Assembly (NCBI RefSeq): GCF_003478445.1
Contig: NZ_QUET01000018.1
Coordinates: 1 to 64,000 of the forward strand
Direction: 5' to 3'
Length of the DNA stretch: 64,000 bases
Source: Roseburia sp. AM59-24XD
Lineage (GTDB): Bacteria > Bacillota > Clostridia > Lachnospirales > Lachnospiraceae
Shown one piece after another: positions 53,530 to 62,410 of the stretch (positions within the stretch are counted from its first letter, which is position 1; every line of letters begins with the position of its first letter). The translations under genes and the position numbers were made by a program. The notes under the pieces were generated by a model, which saw nothing but the letters and a program-made list of their open reading frames with translations, made no database searches and was not told the DNA's origin.

Positions 53530-54276
53530 ATGGGACAGGTAAAGGGACGGATCCACTCCGTGGAGACATTTGGTCTGGTGGACGGACCGGGTGTGCGCTA
53601 TGTAGTGTTTCTGCAGGGCTGCCGCATGCGGTGTAAATACTGCCATAATCCGGAGACATGGAAGCCGGATGAGGGTGAATTAAAGACAGCGAAAGAGGTC
53701 TTTGACAAGGCGTACCGTTACCGCAGTTACTGGAAGAACAACGGCGGTCTGACGGTCAGCGGAGGCGAGCCGCTGTTACAGATTGATTTTCTGACAGAGC
53801 TGTTTACCTTAGCAAAGGAAAAGGGCATTCACACAACACTGGATACCAGTGCCAATCCGTTTGATCCGGATTCGGCAGAGTTTATGGAGAAGTTTGAGAA
53901 ACTCATGGAAGTGACAGATCTCGTTATGCTTGATATTAAGGAGATGGATCCGGAGAAGCATAAGGCGCTGACGGGGCAGACGAATGAGAATATTCTGGCG
54001 CTGGCAGACTGGCTTAATGAGCATGGAAAGCCGATGTGGATCCGCCATGTTCTGGTGCCGGAGCTTACCGATGATGAGGCAGGCTTACAGGCACTGAGGG
54101 AGAAGCTTGACCGGTGGAGTAATGTGGAGCGGGTGGAGATCCTGCCATATCATACGCTGGGACTGTTCAAGTGGCAGAACCTTGGCATTGATTATCCTCT
54201 GGAGGGGGTACGAACACCGACGCAGGAGGAGGTCGAAAAGGCAGAAAAGATTCTGGGGATACGAAAGCAGCCGTGA
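53530..54276 (+). CDS. pflA: Pyruvate formate-lyase activating enzyme
   Basis: A 248-residue radical SAM enzyme that installs the glycyl radical on PflB. The start MGQVKGRIHSVETFGLVDGP is preceded by AAAAGGAGAG. The CxxxCxxC iron-sulfur motif lies in FLQGCRMRCKYCHNPETW; TVSGGEPLLQIDFLTELF binds SAM, and MLDIKEMDPEKHKALTGQTN follows. Typical family length. It follows pflB and is followed by two copies of a terminator-like repeat. Confidence 0.95.
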   Translation: MGQVKGRIHSVETFGLVDGPGVRYVVFLQGCRMRCKYCHNPETWKPDEGELKTAKEVFDKAYRYRSYWKNNGGLTVSGGEPLLQIDFLTELFTLAKEKGIHTTLDTSANPFDPDSAEFMEKFEKLMEVTDLVMLDIKEMDPEKHKALTGQTNENILALADWLNEHGKPMWIRHVLVPELTDDEAGLQALREKLDRWSNVERVEILPYHTLGLFKWQNLGIDYPLEGVRTPTQEEVEKAEKILGIRKQP

Positions 54277-54298
54277 GAAATAACGATTCATGAGAGTA

Positions 54299-54357
54299 TT
54301 ATGTCAACGAGAATTGCGAAGCAATTCTTGGAGGGCAAAACGCTGGTTTTGCCCTTT
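54299..54357 (+). repeat. 59-nt intergenic repeat, copy 1 (terminator-like)
   Basis: Contains the hairpins GAGAATTGCGAAGCAATTCT and GGGCAAAACGCTGGTTTTGC-CC followed by TTTATA. It is identical to the copy at 54390-54448 and lies just after pflA, so it probably terminates the pfl transcript. Confidence 0.85.
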
Positions 54358-54389
54358 ATAATATATAGGAAAATGCTCGTAACGTAGTG

Positions 54390-54448
54390 TTATGTCAACG
54401 AGAATTGCGAAGCAATTCTTGGAGGGCAAAACGCTGGTTTTGCCCTTT
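54390..54448 (+). repeat. 59-nt intergenic repeat, copy 2 (terminator-like)
   Basis: Exact second copy, 91 bp after the first, followed by TTTTT. Both copies carry the same two hairpins; the second sits 22 bp before the Dabb gene. Confidence 0.85.
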
Positions 54449-54470
54449 TTACAGAGAGGAAGGCAGTATT

Positions 54471-54773
54471 ATGGTAAAGCATATTATTTTGTGGCAGTTA
54501 AAGGATGAATTATCAGAGGAAGAGAAACAGACCGTCAAGGCCGGCATCAAGGAGGGACTGGAAGGTCTTGCCGGAAAGGTTCCGGGACTGACGGAGGTAC
54601 ATGTGCAGACACAGGGACTTGCATCATCAAATGCAGATGTAATGCTTGATACTACACTTGTAGATGAGACTGCGTTAAAGGGCTATGCAGTGCATCCGGA
54701 GCATGTGAAGGTTGCCGACAGCAAGGTTCGCCCGTACACGAAGACAAGAGTCTGCATGGATTTTGAGGTATAA
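54471..54773 (+). CDS. Dabb (stress-responsive A/B barrel) family protein
   Basis: A 100-residue protein starting MVKHIILWQLKDELSEEEKQ behind GAGAGGAAGG, with the compact ferredoxin-like dimeric A/B-barrel pattern (VKHIILWQLKD, GLTEVHVQT, YAVHPEHVKVAD, TRVCMDFEV). The His/Tyr-His positions match Dabb family members, whose function is poorly known. It is a single gene between the pfl terminators and the LysR regulator. Confidence 0.85.
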   Translation: MVKHIILWQLKDELSEEEKQTVKAGIKEGLEGLAGKVPGLTEVHVQTQGLASSNADVMLDTTLVDETALKGYAVHPEHVKVADSKVRPYTKTRVCMDFEV

Positions 54774-54843
54774 GGAACAGAGTAGAATTTGAAATATTGC
54801 TTGCAGTTCTTCGATGCAGAGCGTTTGCGGAATGGAGATTAAT

Positions 54844-55743
54844 ATGACACTTCAACAACTTCGATATGTGATCATGGTGGCGGAGACCGGAACGATCACA
54901 GAGGCAGCGGGGAAGCTTTATATTTCCCAGCCGAGTCTGACCAACGCGATTCATGAACTGGAAAAGGAAATGAATCTTGTGATATTTAATCGGACGAACC
55001 GCGGGATTTCTCTGTCCAAGGAGGGCGAGGAGTTTCTCGGTTATGCAAGGCAGGTACTGGAGCAGGCATCGATCCTGGAGGATAAATACAAGGGAAAGGG
55101 CGGCGGCAAGAAGCAGTTTTGCGTGTCCACACAGCACTATTCCTTTGCAGTCAATGCATTTGTGGATCTGATCAAGGAATACGGACAGGACGAATATGAT
55201 TTCAGCATCAGAGAGACGCAGACCTATGAGATCATTGAGGATGTGGCGCATATGAGAAGCGAGATTGGAATTTTGTTTCTGAATGATTTCAATGAGGTTG
55301 TCCTGCACAAGATCCTGAAATCAAATGACCTGAAATTCCACAAACTGTTTGTTGCAAAGCCGCATGTATTTATCAGTAGAAGACATCCGCTGGCGGATCA
55401 CAAGGTGATCACCAATGAGGAGCTGGAGGCATATCCGTATCTTTCGTTTGAGCAGGGAGAACATAATTCCTTTTATTTTTCGGAGGAGATATTTTCTGCC
55501 TCAGAGCGAAAGAAAAACATTCGTGTCCGTGACAGAGCGACATTATTTAACCTGCTGATCGGTCTGAACGGGTATACGGTCTGCAGCGGTGTCATCGACA
55601 AGAAGCTCAATGGAAAGGATATCATTGCGGTGCCACTGGCAGATGAAAGCGACATGCGCATCGGATACATAACGCATAACAAAGCGGTGCTTAGCAGGAT
55701 TGGCATGACATATCTGGAGGCACTGGAAAAGTACCTCGGTTAG
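54844..55743 (+). CDS. LysR-type regulator, MetR/MtaR-like
   Basis: A 299-residue regulator starting MTLQQLRYVIMVAETGTITE with the LysR helix-turn-helix (EAAGKLYISQPSLTNAIHEL, then EMNLVIFNRTNRGISLSKEG). The C-terminal ligand-binding domain contains HVFISRRHPLADHKVITNEE and AYPYLSFEQGEHNSFYF. Its position directly upstream of metE, and the TATAGTTT-type operator in front of metE, point to control of methionine/cysteine metabolism (MetR, MtaR or CmbR class). ATG 54844 is preferred over 54832 by ribosome binding site spacing. Confidence 0.85.
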   Translation: MTLQQLRYVIMVAETGTITEAAGKLYISQPSLTNAIHELEKEMNLVIFNRTNRGISLSKEGEEFLGYARQVLEQASILEDKYKGKGGGKKQFCVSTQHYSFAVNAFVDLIKEYGQDEYDFSIRETQTYEIIEDVAHMRSEIGILFLNDFNEVVLHKILKSNDLKFHKLFVAKPHVFISRRHPLADHKVITNEELEAYPYLSFEQGEHNSFYFSEEIFSASERKKNIRVRDRATLFNLLIGLNGYTVCSGVIDKKLNGKDIIAVPLADESDMRIGYITHNKAVLSRIGMTYLEALEKYLG

Positions 55744-55797
55744 CCGGAGAGCTCACAGGAGGCAGGCGTCTGCATGATGGAAACAGAGAAGCTTAGA

Positions 55798-55850
55798 TGA
55801 GTTGTTTATAGTTTTAAACTATGGACAACTCAATTTTTTTGTATTATACA
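55798..55850 (+). promoter_or_regulatory. MetR/MtaR-type operator and promoter of metE
   Basis: A 35-nt near-perfect palindrome (55798-55832) centres on TATAGTTTTAAACTATG (55807-55823), which resembles the streptococcal MtaR/MetR box TATAGTTT-n-AAACTATA. A -35-like TGGACA (55822-55827) overlaps its right edge and TATACA lies 17 bp further (55845-55850). Confidence 0.65.
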
Positions 55851-55961
55851 AATGACAGAGGGGAACGTATAATGATGTCAACATAAAACAACGCGCCTGA
55901 CGACAGAATGTCTTTGGAGAAGGATGAAAAGACAGAGCTGTGGTAGAAATGGAGGATGAAC

Positions 55962-58227
55962 ATGAAGACATCAGTAATTGGATTTCCAAGAATCGGAACT
56001 TTGCGTGAGCTTAAATTTGCATCGGAGAAATATTTCCGGAAAGAGATTGATGGAAATGAGCTGACCCAGACAGCGGAGGAGCTGAGAAAAACGCACTGGA
56101 AGTTGCAGAAGAAATCAGGAATTAATTTTATTTCCGGCAATGATTTCTCCTTTTACGATATGGTTTTAGATACGCAGTGTTGCTTGGAATTGTTCCGAAA
56201 AGATATCAGGAGCTTGGTCTTTCTGCGATTGATACATATTTTGCAATGGCGCGTGGTTATCAGGGAGAATCCGGTGATGTGAAAGCGCTTGCCATGAAGA
56301 AATGGTTTAATACGAATTATCATTATATTGTGCCTGAGATCGAGGATGACACGAAGATCACATTGAACGCAGATAAACTGTTTCATGAATATTTTGAGGC
56401 AAAGAGACTTGGAATCGAGACAAAGCCGGTTGTCATTGGCGCATTTACGATGTTAAAGCTCATTCGCTATACCGGTAAGAAAACGGCAGGTGATTTTGCA
56501 GAAGCAATTATCCGGGCTTATCAGGAACTTCTTGCAAAGTGCAATGAGGAGCAGGTGGAGTGGCTGCAGTTTGATGAGCCGTCACTTGTTAAGGACTTGG
56601 GTGCAGAGGACATCGAGCTGTTCCATCGGATCTATGATAATATTCTGTCTGATGCAGGTAAGTGCCGGGTGCTTTTACAGACTTATTTTGGCGATGTGAG
56701 AGATATTTATGCAGATCTGATCCGGATGCCGTTTGCAGCGATCGGACTGGATTTTATTGAGGGCAGACAGACCTGCGAGCTGATCGAAAAGTTTGGATTT
56801 CCACAGGATAAGATATTGTTTGCGGGACTTGTAAACGGCAAAAATATCTGGAGAAATCATTACGAAAAAACGCTGGGAACGGTTGCTGACTTGAAGAAAA
56901 AAGGTATTTCCGTTGTATTGTCCACTTCCTGCTCCCTGCTTCATGTTCCGTATACGCTCAAGCATGAAACCAAGCTTTCGCAGGAATTTACCTCTTACTT
57001 TGCTTTTGCGGAGGAAAAGCTTGCAGAGCTTAAGGAATTAGGACAGCTTGCCGATCAGGATAATTATCAGGAGAGCGAAGTATATCAAAAGAATAAGGCT
57101 TTGTTTGCCGGAGAACGTGACTGCCATAACGAGGAGGTTACAAAACGTCTTTCCGGTGTGATCGAGAAGGATTACATTCGTCTGCCGAAGAGAAGCGAGC
57201 GTCAGGCACTGCAGAAAAAGGAGCTTAAGCTTCCGGAATTTCCGACGACAACGATCGGTTCTTTCCCTCAGACAAAGGATGTCAAGGCGAACCGTTCTGC
57301 ATTCCGCCGCGGAGAGATTTCCAAAGAGGAGTATGTTGCATTTAATAAAAAGAAGATTGCAGATTGTGTCAAATGGCAGGAAGAGATCGGACTGGACGTA
57401 CTGGTACACGGAGAATATGAGCGAAATGACATGGTGGAATATTTCGGTGAGGCGCTGGGAGGCTTTTTGTTTACGGAAAAAGCGTGGGTACAGTCCTACG
57501 GTACAAGATGCGTGAAGCCGCCGATCATCTGGGGGGATGTATACCGTGATAAGCCGATCACTGTGGAGTGGTCTGTCTATGCACAGTCCCAGACCGATAA
57601 GATCATGAAAGGAATGCTGACAGGACCGGTTACGATCTTAAACTGGTCATTCCCAAGAGAGGATATTTCCATTAAAGAATCTATTTCCCAGATCGCACTG
57701 GCAATCCGTGATGAAGTGCTTGACCTTGAGGCAAACGGAATCCGCATGATCCAGATTGACGAGGCGGCTCTGCGTGAAAAGCTGCCACTGCGCAGATCGG
57801 ACTGGTACGACGAATATCTTGATTTTGCAATTCCGGCATTCCGCCTGACACACAGTGGTGTGAAAGCGGATACGCAGATTCACACACATATGTGCTACAG
57901 TGAGTTTACCGATATTATTCCGGCAATTGACGATATGGATGCAGATGTCATTACCTTTGAGGCATCCCGTTCAGATCTGCAGATCCTTGATGCACTGCGG
58001 GAGAATCATTTTGAGACAGAGGTTGGACCCGGCGTTTATGACATCCATTCGCCACGCGTTCCTTCTGTAGAAGAGATGGTGCAGGCACTTCGTCTGATGC
58101 TGACCAAGATTGAGCCGGAGAAGCTCTGGGTCAATCCGGACTGCGGACTGAAGACAAGAGGTGTGCCGGAGACGGATGCGAGCCTCGAAACATGGTAGAG
58201 GCAGCAAAGCAGATCAGACAACAGTAA
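55962..58227 (+). pseudogene. metE: Cobalamin-independent methionine synthase, two single-base frameshifts
   Basis: MKTSVIGFPRIGTLRELKFA opens the protein. At 56174 the frame breaks: adding one G restores [20 protein letters not shown]. At 58188-58190 adding one A restores [13 protein letters not shown] with a stop at 58225-58227 (otherwise it ends at 58198). The reconstructed protein of about 755 residues is typical for MetE. It carries the folate-binding half and the catalytic half with zinc ligands in THMCYSEF (His, Cys), a Glu in EASRSDLQ and the Cys in [12 protein letters not shown]. MetE methylates homocysteine from methyl-tetrahydrofolate; MetF lies next door. Both breaks look like missing bases. 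Confidence 0.85.
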
Positions 58228-58319
58228 TAAGGTTACCGGAAAAGGGGCAGATAAAAGAAACATCTGCGCGAGAGTGATGTCACTTCCCGGCAGAGAATGT
58301 ATTAGAAACGAGGTTTACT

Positions 58320-59177
58320 ATGAAAATCGCAGATATTTGTAAGAAGAAAAAGAGCTTGTCGTTTGAAATTTTTCCACCAAAAAGAACAGAGGATCTGGAA
58401 AATATTGACGAGACACTTTCGGTATTGTGTGAGTGTGATCCTGATTTTATCAGTGTTACCTTTGGCGCAGGGGGAAGCTCCAATTGTAACCGGACGATCG
58501 AGCTTGCCAAAAAGATCAAGAATGAATATCACGTAGAACCCGTGGTGCATCTGACCTGCCTTCATTATAATAAAAGCGAAATTGATGAATTTGCAAGGAT
58601 TTTGACACAGGAGGGGATTCAAAATGTTCTGGCGCTGCGAGGCGACCGGAATCCTGATATTCCGGAGAAGGATGATTTTAAGCATGCCTCCGATCTGATC
58701 CGTTATTTAAAACCGAAAAGTGATTTTTGTTTTCTGGGAGCCTGCTACCCGGAATGTCATCCGGAATCAGATGGGAAGATTTCAGAAATGAAGCATTTGA
58801 AGGCAAAGGTAGATGCCGGCGCGGAGGTGTTGCTTTCCCAGCTGTTTTTTGACAATGAGCAGTTCTTCCGGTTTGTGGAGGACTGCAGGATCGCCGGAAT
58901 TGGGGTGCCGGTCATTCCGGGCATTATGCCGGTGATCAATGCTCGCCAGATCAAACGGATGGTAACCATGTGCGGAGCTTCCTTTCCGGAGCGTTTTCAG
59001 AGGATCCTTCATAAGTATGAGGATAACAAGGAGGCACTTTTTGATGCCGGAATGTCCTATGCACTGAGCCAGATCATTGATCTGCTGGTCAGCGATATCG
59101 ACGGGATCCATCTTTATACGATGAATAATCCGCTGGTGGCAAGGAAGATCTGTGATGGGATAAGGCACATTATTTAA
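58320..59177 (+). CDS. metF: Methylenetetrahydrofolate reductase
   Basis: A 285-residue FAD enzyme reducing 5,10-methylene-THF to 5-methyl-THF, the methyl donor for MetE. Motifs: SFEIFPPKRTEDLENIDETL, SVTFGAGGSS, HLTCLHYNKSEIDEF, NVLALRGDRNPDIPE, and LLSQLFFDNEQFFRFV. It lies 92 bp after metE and is probably co-transcribed. Confidence 0.94.
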   Translation: MKIADICKKKKSLSFEIFPPKRTEDLENIDETLSVLCECDPDFISVTFGAGGSSNCNRTIELAKKIKNEYHVEPVVHLTCLHYNKSEIDEFARILTQEGIQNVLALRGDRNPDIPEKDDFKHASDLIRYLKPKSDFCFLGACYPECHPESDGKISEMKHLKAKVDAGAEVLLSQLFFDNEQFFRFVEDCRIAGIGVPVIPGIMPVINARQIKRMVTMCGASFPERFQRILHKYEDNKEALFDAGMSYALSQIIDLLVSDIDGIHLYTMNNPLVARKICDGIRHII

Positions 59178-59372
59178 GTTTTGCTAAGTTTCACTCAAAA
59201 ATCTTTTGAAATAATTAGCACTCATCTCTTGTTATTGTGACATTGGTTTTGTCTAGTTTCATATAGTCCCGTAACGCCCTATTTACAAGGGATTCACGGA
59301 TTTCAATGCGTCCGGCGTAAAAGACGTATTGTTACAGTTATTCAATAAGATTATTGGAGCGTAAAAATAGTA

Positions 59373-59401
59373 TTGCTATTGTGCGGACATTTGCATATAA
59401 T
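59373..59401 (+). promoter_or_regulatory. Promoter of the toxin-antitoxin pair
   Basis: TTGCTA (59373-59378), 17-bp spacer, TATAAT (59396-59401), 43 bp upstream of the antitoxin start. Confidence 0.6.
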
Positions 59402-59443
59402 AAAGATAGATGGAAACACTATTCACGAAAGGAGATGTTTTAT

Positions 59444-59752
59444 ATGGCTACAAAATCAGCAAATTTATATGCAAGGATTGAACCAGATGTTAAAGAAAAA
59501 GCAGAAAGTATCCTCTCTACACTCGGTATTCCTGCTTCCAGTGCTATCAATATGTTTTATAAACAGATTATCTTACAGAGAGGACTTCCTTTTGAAGTGA
59601 AAATACCATCTGCCAGACCTGTTGACGTCAGCACATTATCAGAAGCAGAGTTCAATGAAGAATTGGAAAAAGGATATGCGGATATGCAGGCTGGACGGAC
59701 AAAAAATGCGAAAAAAGCTTTTGCTGATATTCGCAAGGATTATGGCTTATGA
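59444..59752 (+). CDS. RelB/DinJ-family antitoxin
   Basis: A 102-residue protein starting MATKSANLYARIEPDVKEKA behind AAAGGAGAT. The ribbon-helix-helix N-terminus (ANLYARIEPDVKEKAESILSTLGIPASSAINMFYKQI) matches RelB/DinJ antitoxins, which bind the operator and neutralise the toxin. The C-terminus is charged and probably unfolded until it wraps the toxin. Its stop overlaps the toxin start (ATGA). Confidence 0.92.
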   Translation: MATKSANLYARIEPDVKEKAESILSTLGIPASSAINMFYKQIILQRGLPFEVKIPSARPVDVSTLSEAEFNEELEKGYADMQAGRTKNAKKAFADIRKDYGL

Positions 59753-60078
59753 TATATGAAGTAGAAATATCCGAACAGGCTGACAGTGATTTGAGAGGAA
59801 TTTTTGAATATATTGCTTTTGAATTGCAATCGCCGGAAAATGCAATCGGACAGCTTGACCGTCTGGAAGAACAGATATTAAGTCTGGATACGATGCCGGA
59901 GCGTTATCGGAAATATGAAAAAGAACCGTGGAAAAGCCGTGGGCTTCGTGTATTACCAGTAGATAATTATGTGGTACTTTATATTCCAGACAACGTTAAA
60001 AAAGTTGTAACAATACTTAGAGTAATGTATGCCGGACGGGACATAGACAATCAGTTAAATCTCCACACAAAGCAATAA
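59749..60078 (+). CDS. RelE/ParE-family toxin
   Basis: A 109-residue protein with MIYEVEISEQADSDLRGIFE, LDRLEEQILSLDTMPERYRK and VDNYVVLYIPDNVKKVVTIL, the RelE/ParE fold. Basic residues (RYRKYEKEPWKSRGLRVLP) match either ribosome-dependent mRNA cleavage or gyrase inhibition; the class cannot be settled by eye. It overlaps the antitoxin by 4 bp and is followed by a terminator. Confidence 0.92.
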   Translation: MIYEVEISEQADSDLRGIFEYIAFELQSPENAIGQLDRLEEQILSLDTMPERYRKYEKEPWKSRGLRVLPVDNYVVLYIPDNVKKVVTILRVMYAGRDIDNQLNLHTKQ

Positions 60079-60090
60079 AGAATATGATTT

Positions 60091-60125
60091 AAAGCAGTCT
60101 TTCATTTATGATCGACTGCTTTTTT
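60091..60125 (+). terminator. Intrinsic terminator after the toxin gene
   Basis: AAAGCAGTC / GACTGCTTT with a 14-nt loop and a T run. Confidence 0.8.
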
Positions 60126-60156
60126 CATGCTCAAAATTAGAAGAAAGGACTGAATT

Positions 60157-60435
60157 ATGATGGAAGAATGTAGCGTATTGATTGAAACGACAAAATCAGC
60201 AGAGGATAAAACCTCTCGCTGGTTTGATTTACCCATTGATTATGAGCTGTTCCGTGACCTGCTTGGTGTAGAAGCTGACAGTGGCGATTATCAGATTATA
60301 GATATGAAACTCCCTTTTGCTGGCGATATTGTAAGAGCAACCAGCGTCAGACGATTGAATAAGCTGTACTTTGCTTACATGGAGTTACCGCCATTGACAC
60401 CCACACGATATATGAAAAAGAAATCATTCAGCTAA
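60157..60435 (+). pseudogene. ArdA-like antirestriction fragment
   Basis: A 92-residue frame with 'WFDLPIDYELFRDLLGVEAD' and 'IIDMKLPFAGDI', then 'LNKLYFAYMELP', the pattern of an ArdA-type antirestriction domain (DNA-mimic proteins of conjugative elements). It then runs out of frame (PLTPTRYMKKKSFS) at the junction to the TcpC fragment. Full-length ArdA proteins are about 165 residues or longer, so most of the C-terminal part is gone. The family call is from pattern only. Confidence 0.5.
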
Positions 60436-60437
60436 GA

Positions 60438-60902
60438 TTGAACGATACCAACGGTATTGAGAATTTCGTCAAGAACTTTGCGAAAGCCTACTACTCATGG
60501 GATACCAGCAAGGAAGCCATTGAAGCAAGGACAACGGAAATCAGTAAATACCTTACCAAAGAATTACAGGACTTGAGCGCCGATACCATCAGAACAGATA
60601 TACCAACCAGTGCGACCGTTACAAATGTGCTGGTCTGGAATGTAGAACAGTCTGGAACGGACGATTTTACCGTTGCCTACGAAGTAGATCAGCAGGTAAA
60701 AGAGGGAGAACAGACACAGGCAGTCACAGAAAACTATACCGTGACCGTTCATGTAGATAAGGACGGTGCAATGGTCATTACCCAGAATCCTACCCTTGCT
60801 CCGTCGGTACAGAAATCAAAGTATGAACCGAAAGTACAGGAAGCCGATGTCAGGGTCAGTTCCGACACAGTTAAGGACGATAACTGGAAGATTATAGGAT
60901 AA
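60438..60902 (+). pseudogene. TcpC (Tn916 Orf13-like) conjugation protein fragment
   Basis: A frame of 154 residues, open without start from about 60390, with GIENFVKNFAKAYYSWDTSK, ATVTNVLVWNVEQSGTDDFT, the repeated beta pattern VTENYTVTVHVDKDGAMVIT and ending VKDDNWKIIG. It matches the middle portion of TcpC/Orf13 of Tn916. Both ends are missing: the N-terminal membrane anchor is replaced by the ArdA fragment, and the second C-terminal domain is cut. A deletion has joined two conjugation genes. Confidence 0.7.
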
Positions 60903-60912
60903 GAATAAAATC

Positions 60913-60932
60913 TGTGCTTAAAAGTGTAAGCA
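60913..60932. terminator. Small hairpin after the TcpC fragment
   Basis: GTGCTTA / TAAGCAC with a 6-nt loop, lacking a strong T run; a weak terminator at best. Confidence 0.3.
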
Positions 60933-61135
60933 CGGTTCATCTTTGTTGATATTTTGCAGTAATCTTATTAGTACATTATAATTGCCTTATGAGAGAAAAG
61001 TAGTGTGTAAAACAATTCGTTATTGTATTTTATGAAAAAATTAAATTTATACTATCTTTTTATTGCTCTCAATCGTTATACATTATAGAACGGGATAAAT
61101 ATTTTGAACTTCTAATAATGAGAAAGGGGGATTTT

Positions 61136-61656
61136 GTGTATAATGATTTTCTACTAATTAGAAAAATGAAGCAAGGTGATGATAATGCTTTTGATTTGTT
61201 TGTCCACAAGTATTATCAAGAAATTTTAAGCTACTGTTATCATCATTGTTTCGATCAAACATATGCGGAAGATTTAACGCAGGAAACTTTTATACGTTTT
61301 TTCACAAAATTGTCCGACTATCATTATAAAGGGAAAACACTGAATTATTTATATACGATAGCAGGTAATCTTTGTAAAGATTATTTAAAGAGGACAAAAG
61401 AAACACTTCTGGAAGAAAATGAATTTGAGGAAGAAAATCAAACGGAACAAATTTTGAATAGAGTTTGATAGAACAGATTTTAGAACAACTTCCAGATGAT
61501 TCAAGAGAAGTGCTTACACTTTATTATTTTCAAGAACTAAAACTGACAGAAATTTCTGATACATTGCAAATTGGACTTCCACTGGTAAAGTATCGTTTGC
61601 AAAAAGCAAGGAAACAGTTAAGGGAACTTCTCGGAAAGGAGGAATTAGATGAATAA
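61136..61656 (+). pseudogene. Sigma-70 family factor of the mobile element, single-base frameshift
   Basis: GTG 61136 behind GAAAGGGGG opens VYNDFLLIRKMKQGDDNAFD, with region 2 FDQTYAEDLTQETFIRFFTK and DYHYKGKTLNYLYTIAGNLC. The frame breaks at the TTT 61464-61466; adding one T gives ILNRVLIEQILEQLPDDSRE and the region 4 helix-turn-helix (LTLYYFQELKLTEISDTLQI, then LPLVKYRLQKARKQLRELLG). Reconstructed length is about 174 residues. It overlaps the next membrane protein by 8 bp, as in sigma/anti-sigma pairs. Confidence 0.8.
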
Positions 61657-62410
61657 GAAAGAAAAGATAAAAAAATATAGGGAAAGCGTACAAGTGGAAG
61701 CCAACGAAGAAAAAATACAGGAAACAATTTATAAATCTAAAAATGTCTTTTTTATGGCAGAGCAAGAACGAATGCTTTCTTACCATGATTTTTTGTGGAC
61801 ACAGCTTCGTGTGATACAAAAAAGATGGTGGGTTTTTCAATTTATGATTTTAGTGGCATTATGGATTGCTTTAAGTTCTATCCATGATGAAATATATCTA
61901 AAAAGAAGTATGGGTGTAGTAGCCACACTATTTGTAATTCTTATTATTCCCGAACTATGGAAAAACAGGTCATGTGAATGTATGGAAATAGAAGCTACTT
62001 CCTATTATTCATTAAAACAAGTATATGCTACACGTATGCTGTTATTTGGTGTTACAGATATTTTTTTGATAACTGTATTTTTAGGAGTCGTTTCAGCAGG
62101 TTTACATTATGAATTGTCAGAATTAGTAGTTCAATTTCTTTTTCCGCTTTGTGTAACTGCCTGTATCTGTTTTGGGATTTTATGCAGTAAACACTCTTTC
62201 AGTGAAACGGTTGCGATTGTTCTGTGTGTGATATGGAGTGCAGTATGGCTTTTTATTGTTTTAAATGAAAACGTATATATCATGGTTACTGTTCCCATCT
62301 GGTCAGCACTGCTGGGTGCAACAATACTTTTTATTGCTTTTGCTATATATCGTGTTTTAAAGAATTGTAATCAATATTTGGAGGTGTCATTTGATGAAAT
62401 TAGAGCTTGA
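61649..62410 (+). CDS. Membrane protein next to the element sigma factor
   Basis: A 253-residue protein with a charged N-terminal cytoplasmic segment (about 1-50, EKIKKYRESVQVEANEEKIQ) and about six transmembrane helices (WWVFQFMILVALWIALSSI, GVVATLFVILIIPELW, LLFGVTDIFLITVFLGVVSAG, FLFPLCVTACICFGILC, VAIVLCVIWSAVWLFIVL, IWSALLGATILFIAFAIY). ATG 61649 overlaps the sigma-factor stop. It may act as an anti-sigma factor or as a subunit of the following ABC exporter; it does not look like a classical zinc anti-sigma protein. Confidence 0.75.
   Translation: MNKKEKIKKYRESVQVEANEEKIQETIYKSKNVFFMAEQERMLSYHDFLWTQLRVIQKRWWVFQFMILVALWIALSSIHDEIYLKRSMGVVATLFVILIIPELWKNRSCECMEIEATSYYSLKQVYATRMLLFGVTDIFLITVFLGVVSAGLHYELSELVVQFLFPLCVTACICFGILCSKHSFSETVAIVLCVIWSAVWLFIVLNENVYIMVTVPIWSALLGATILFIAFAIYRVLKNCNQYLEVSFDEIRA

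Noticed and set aside
54299..54448. A CRISPR-like pair of repeats
   Set aside because: Only two copies, each with internal hairpins followed by T runs and no spacers of regular length; terminators explain it better.
59200..59340. An attachment site at the left end of the mobile region
   Set aside because: Composition changes here, but without an integrase gene or a second copy of the sequence the core cannot be identified.
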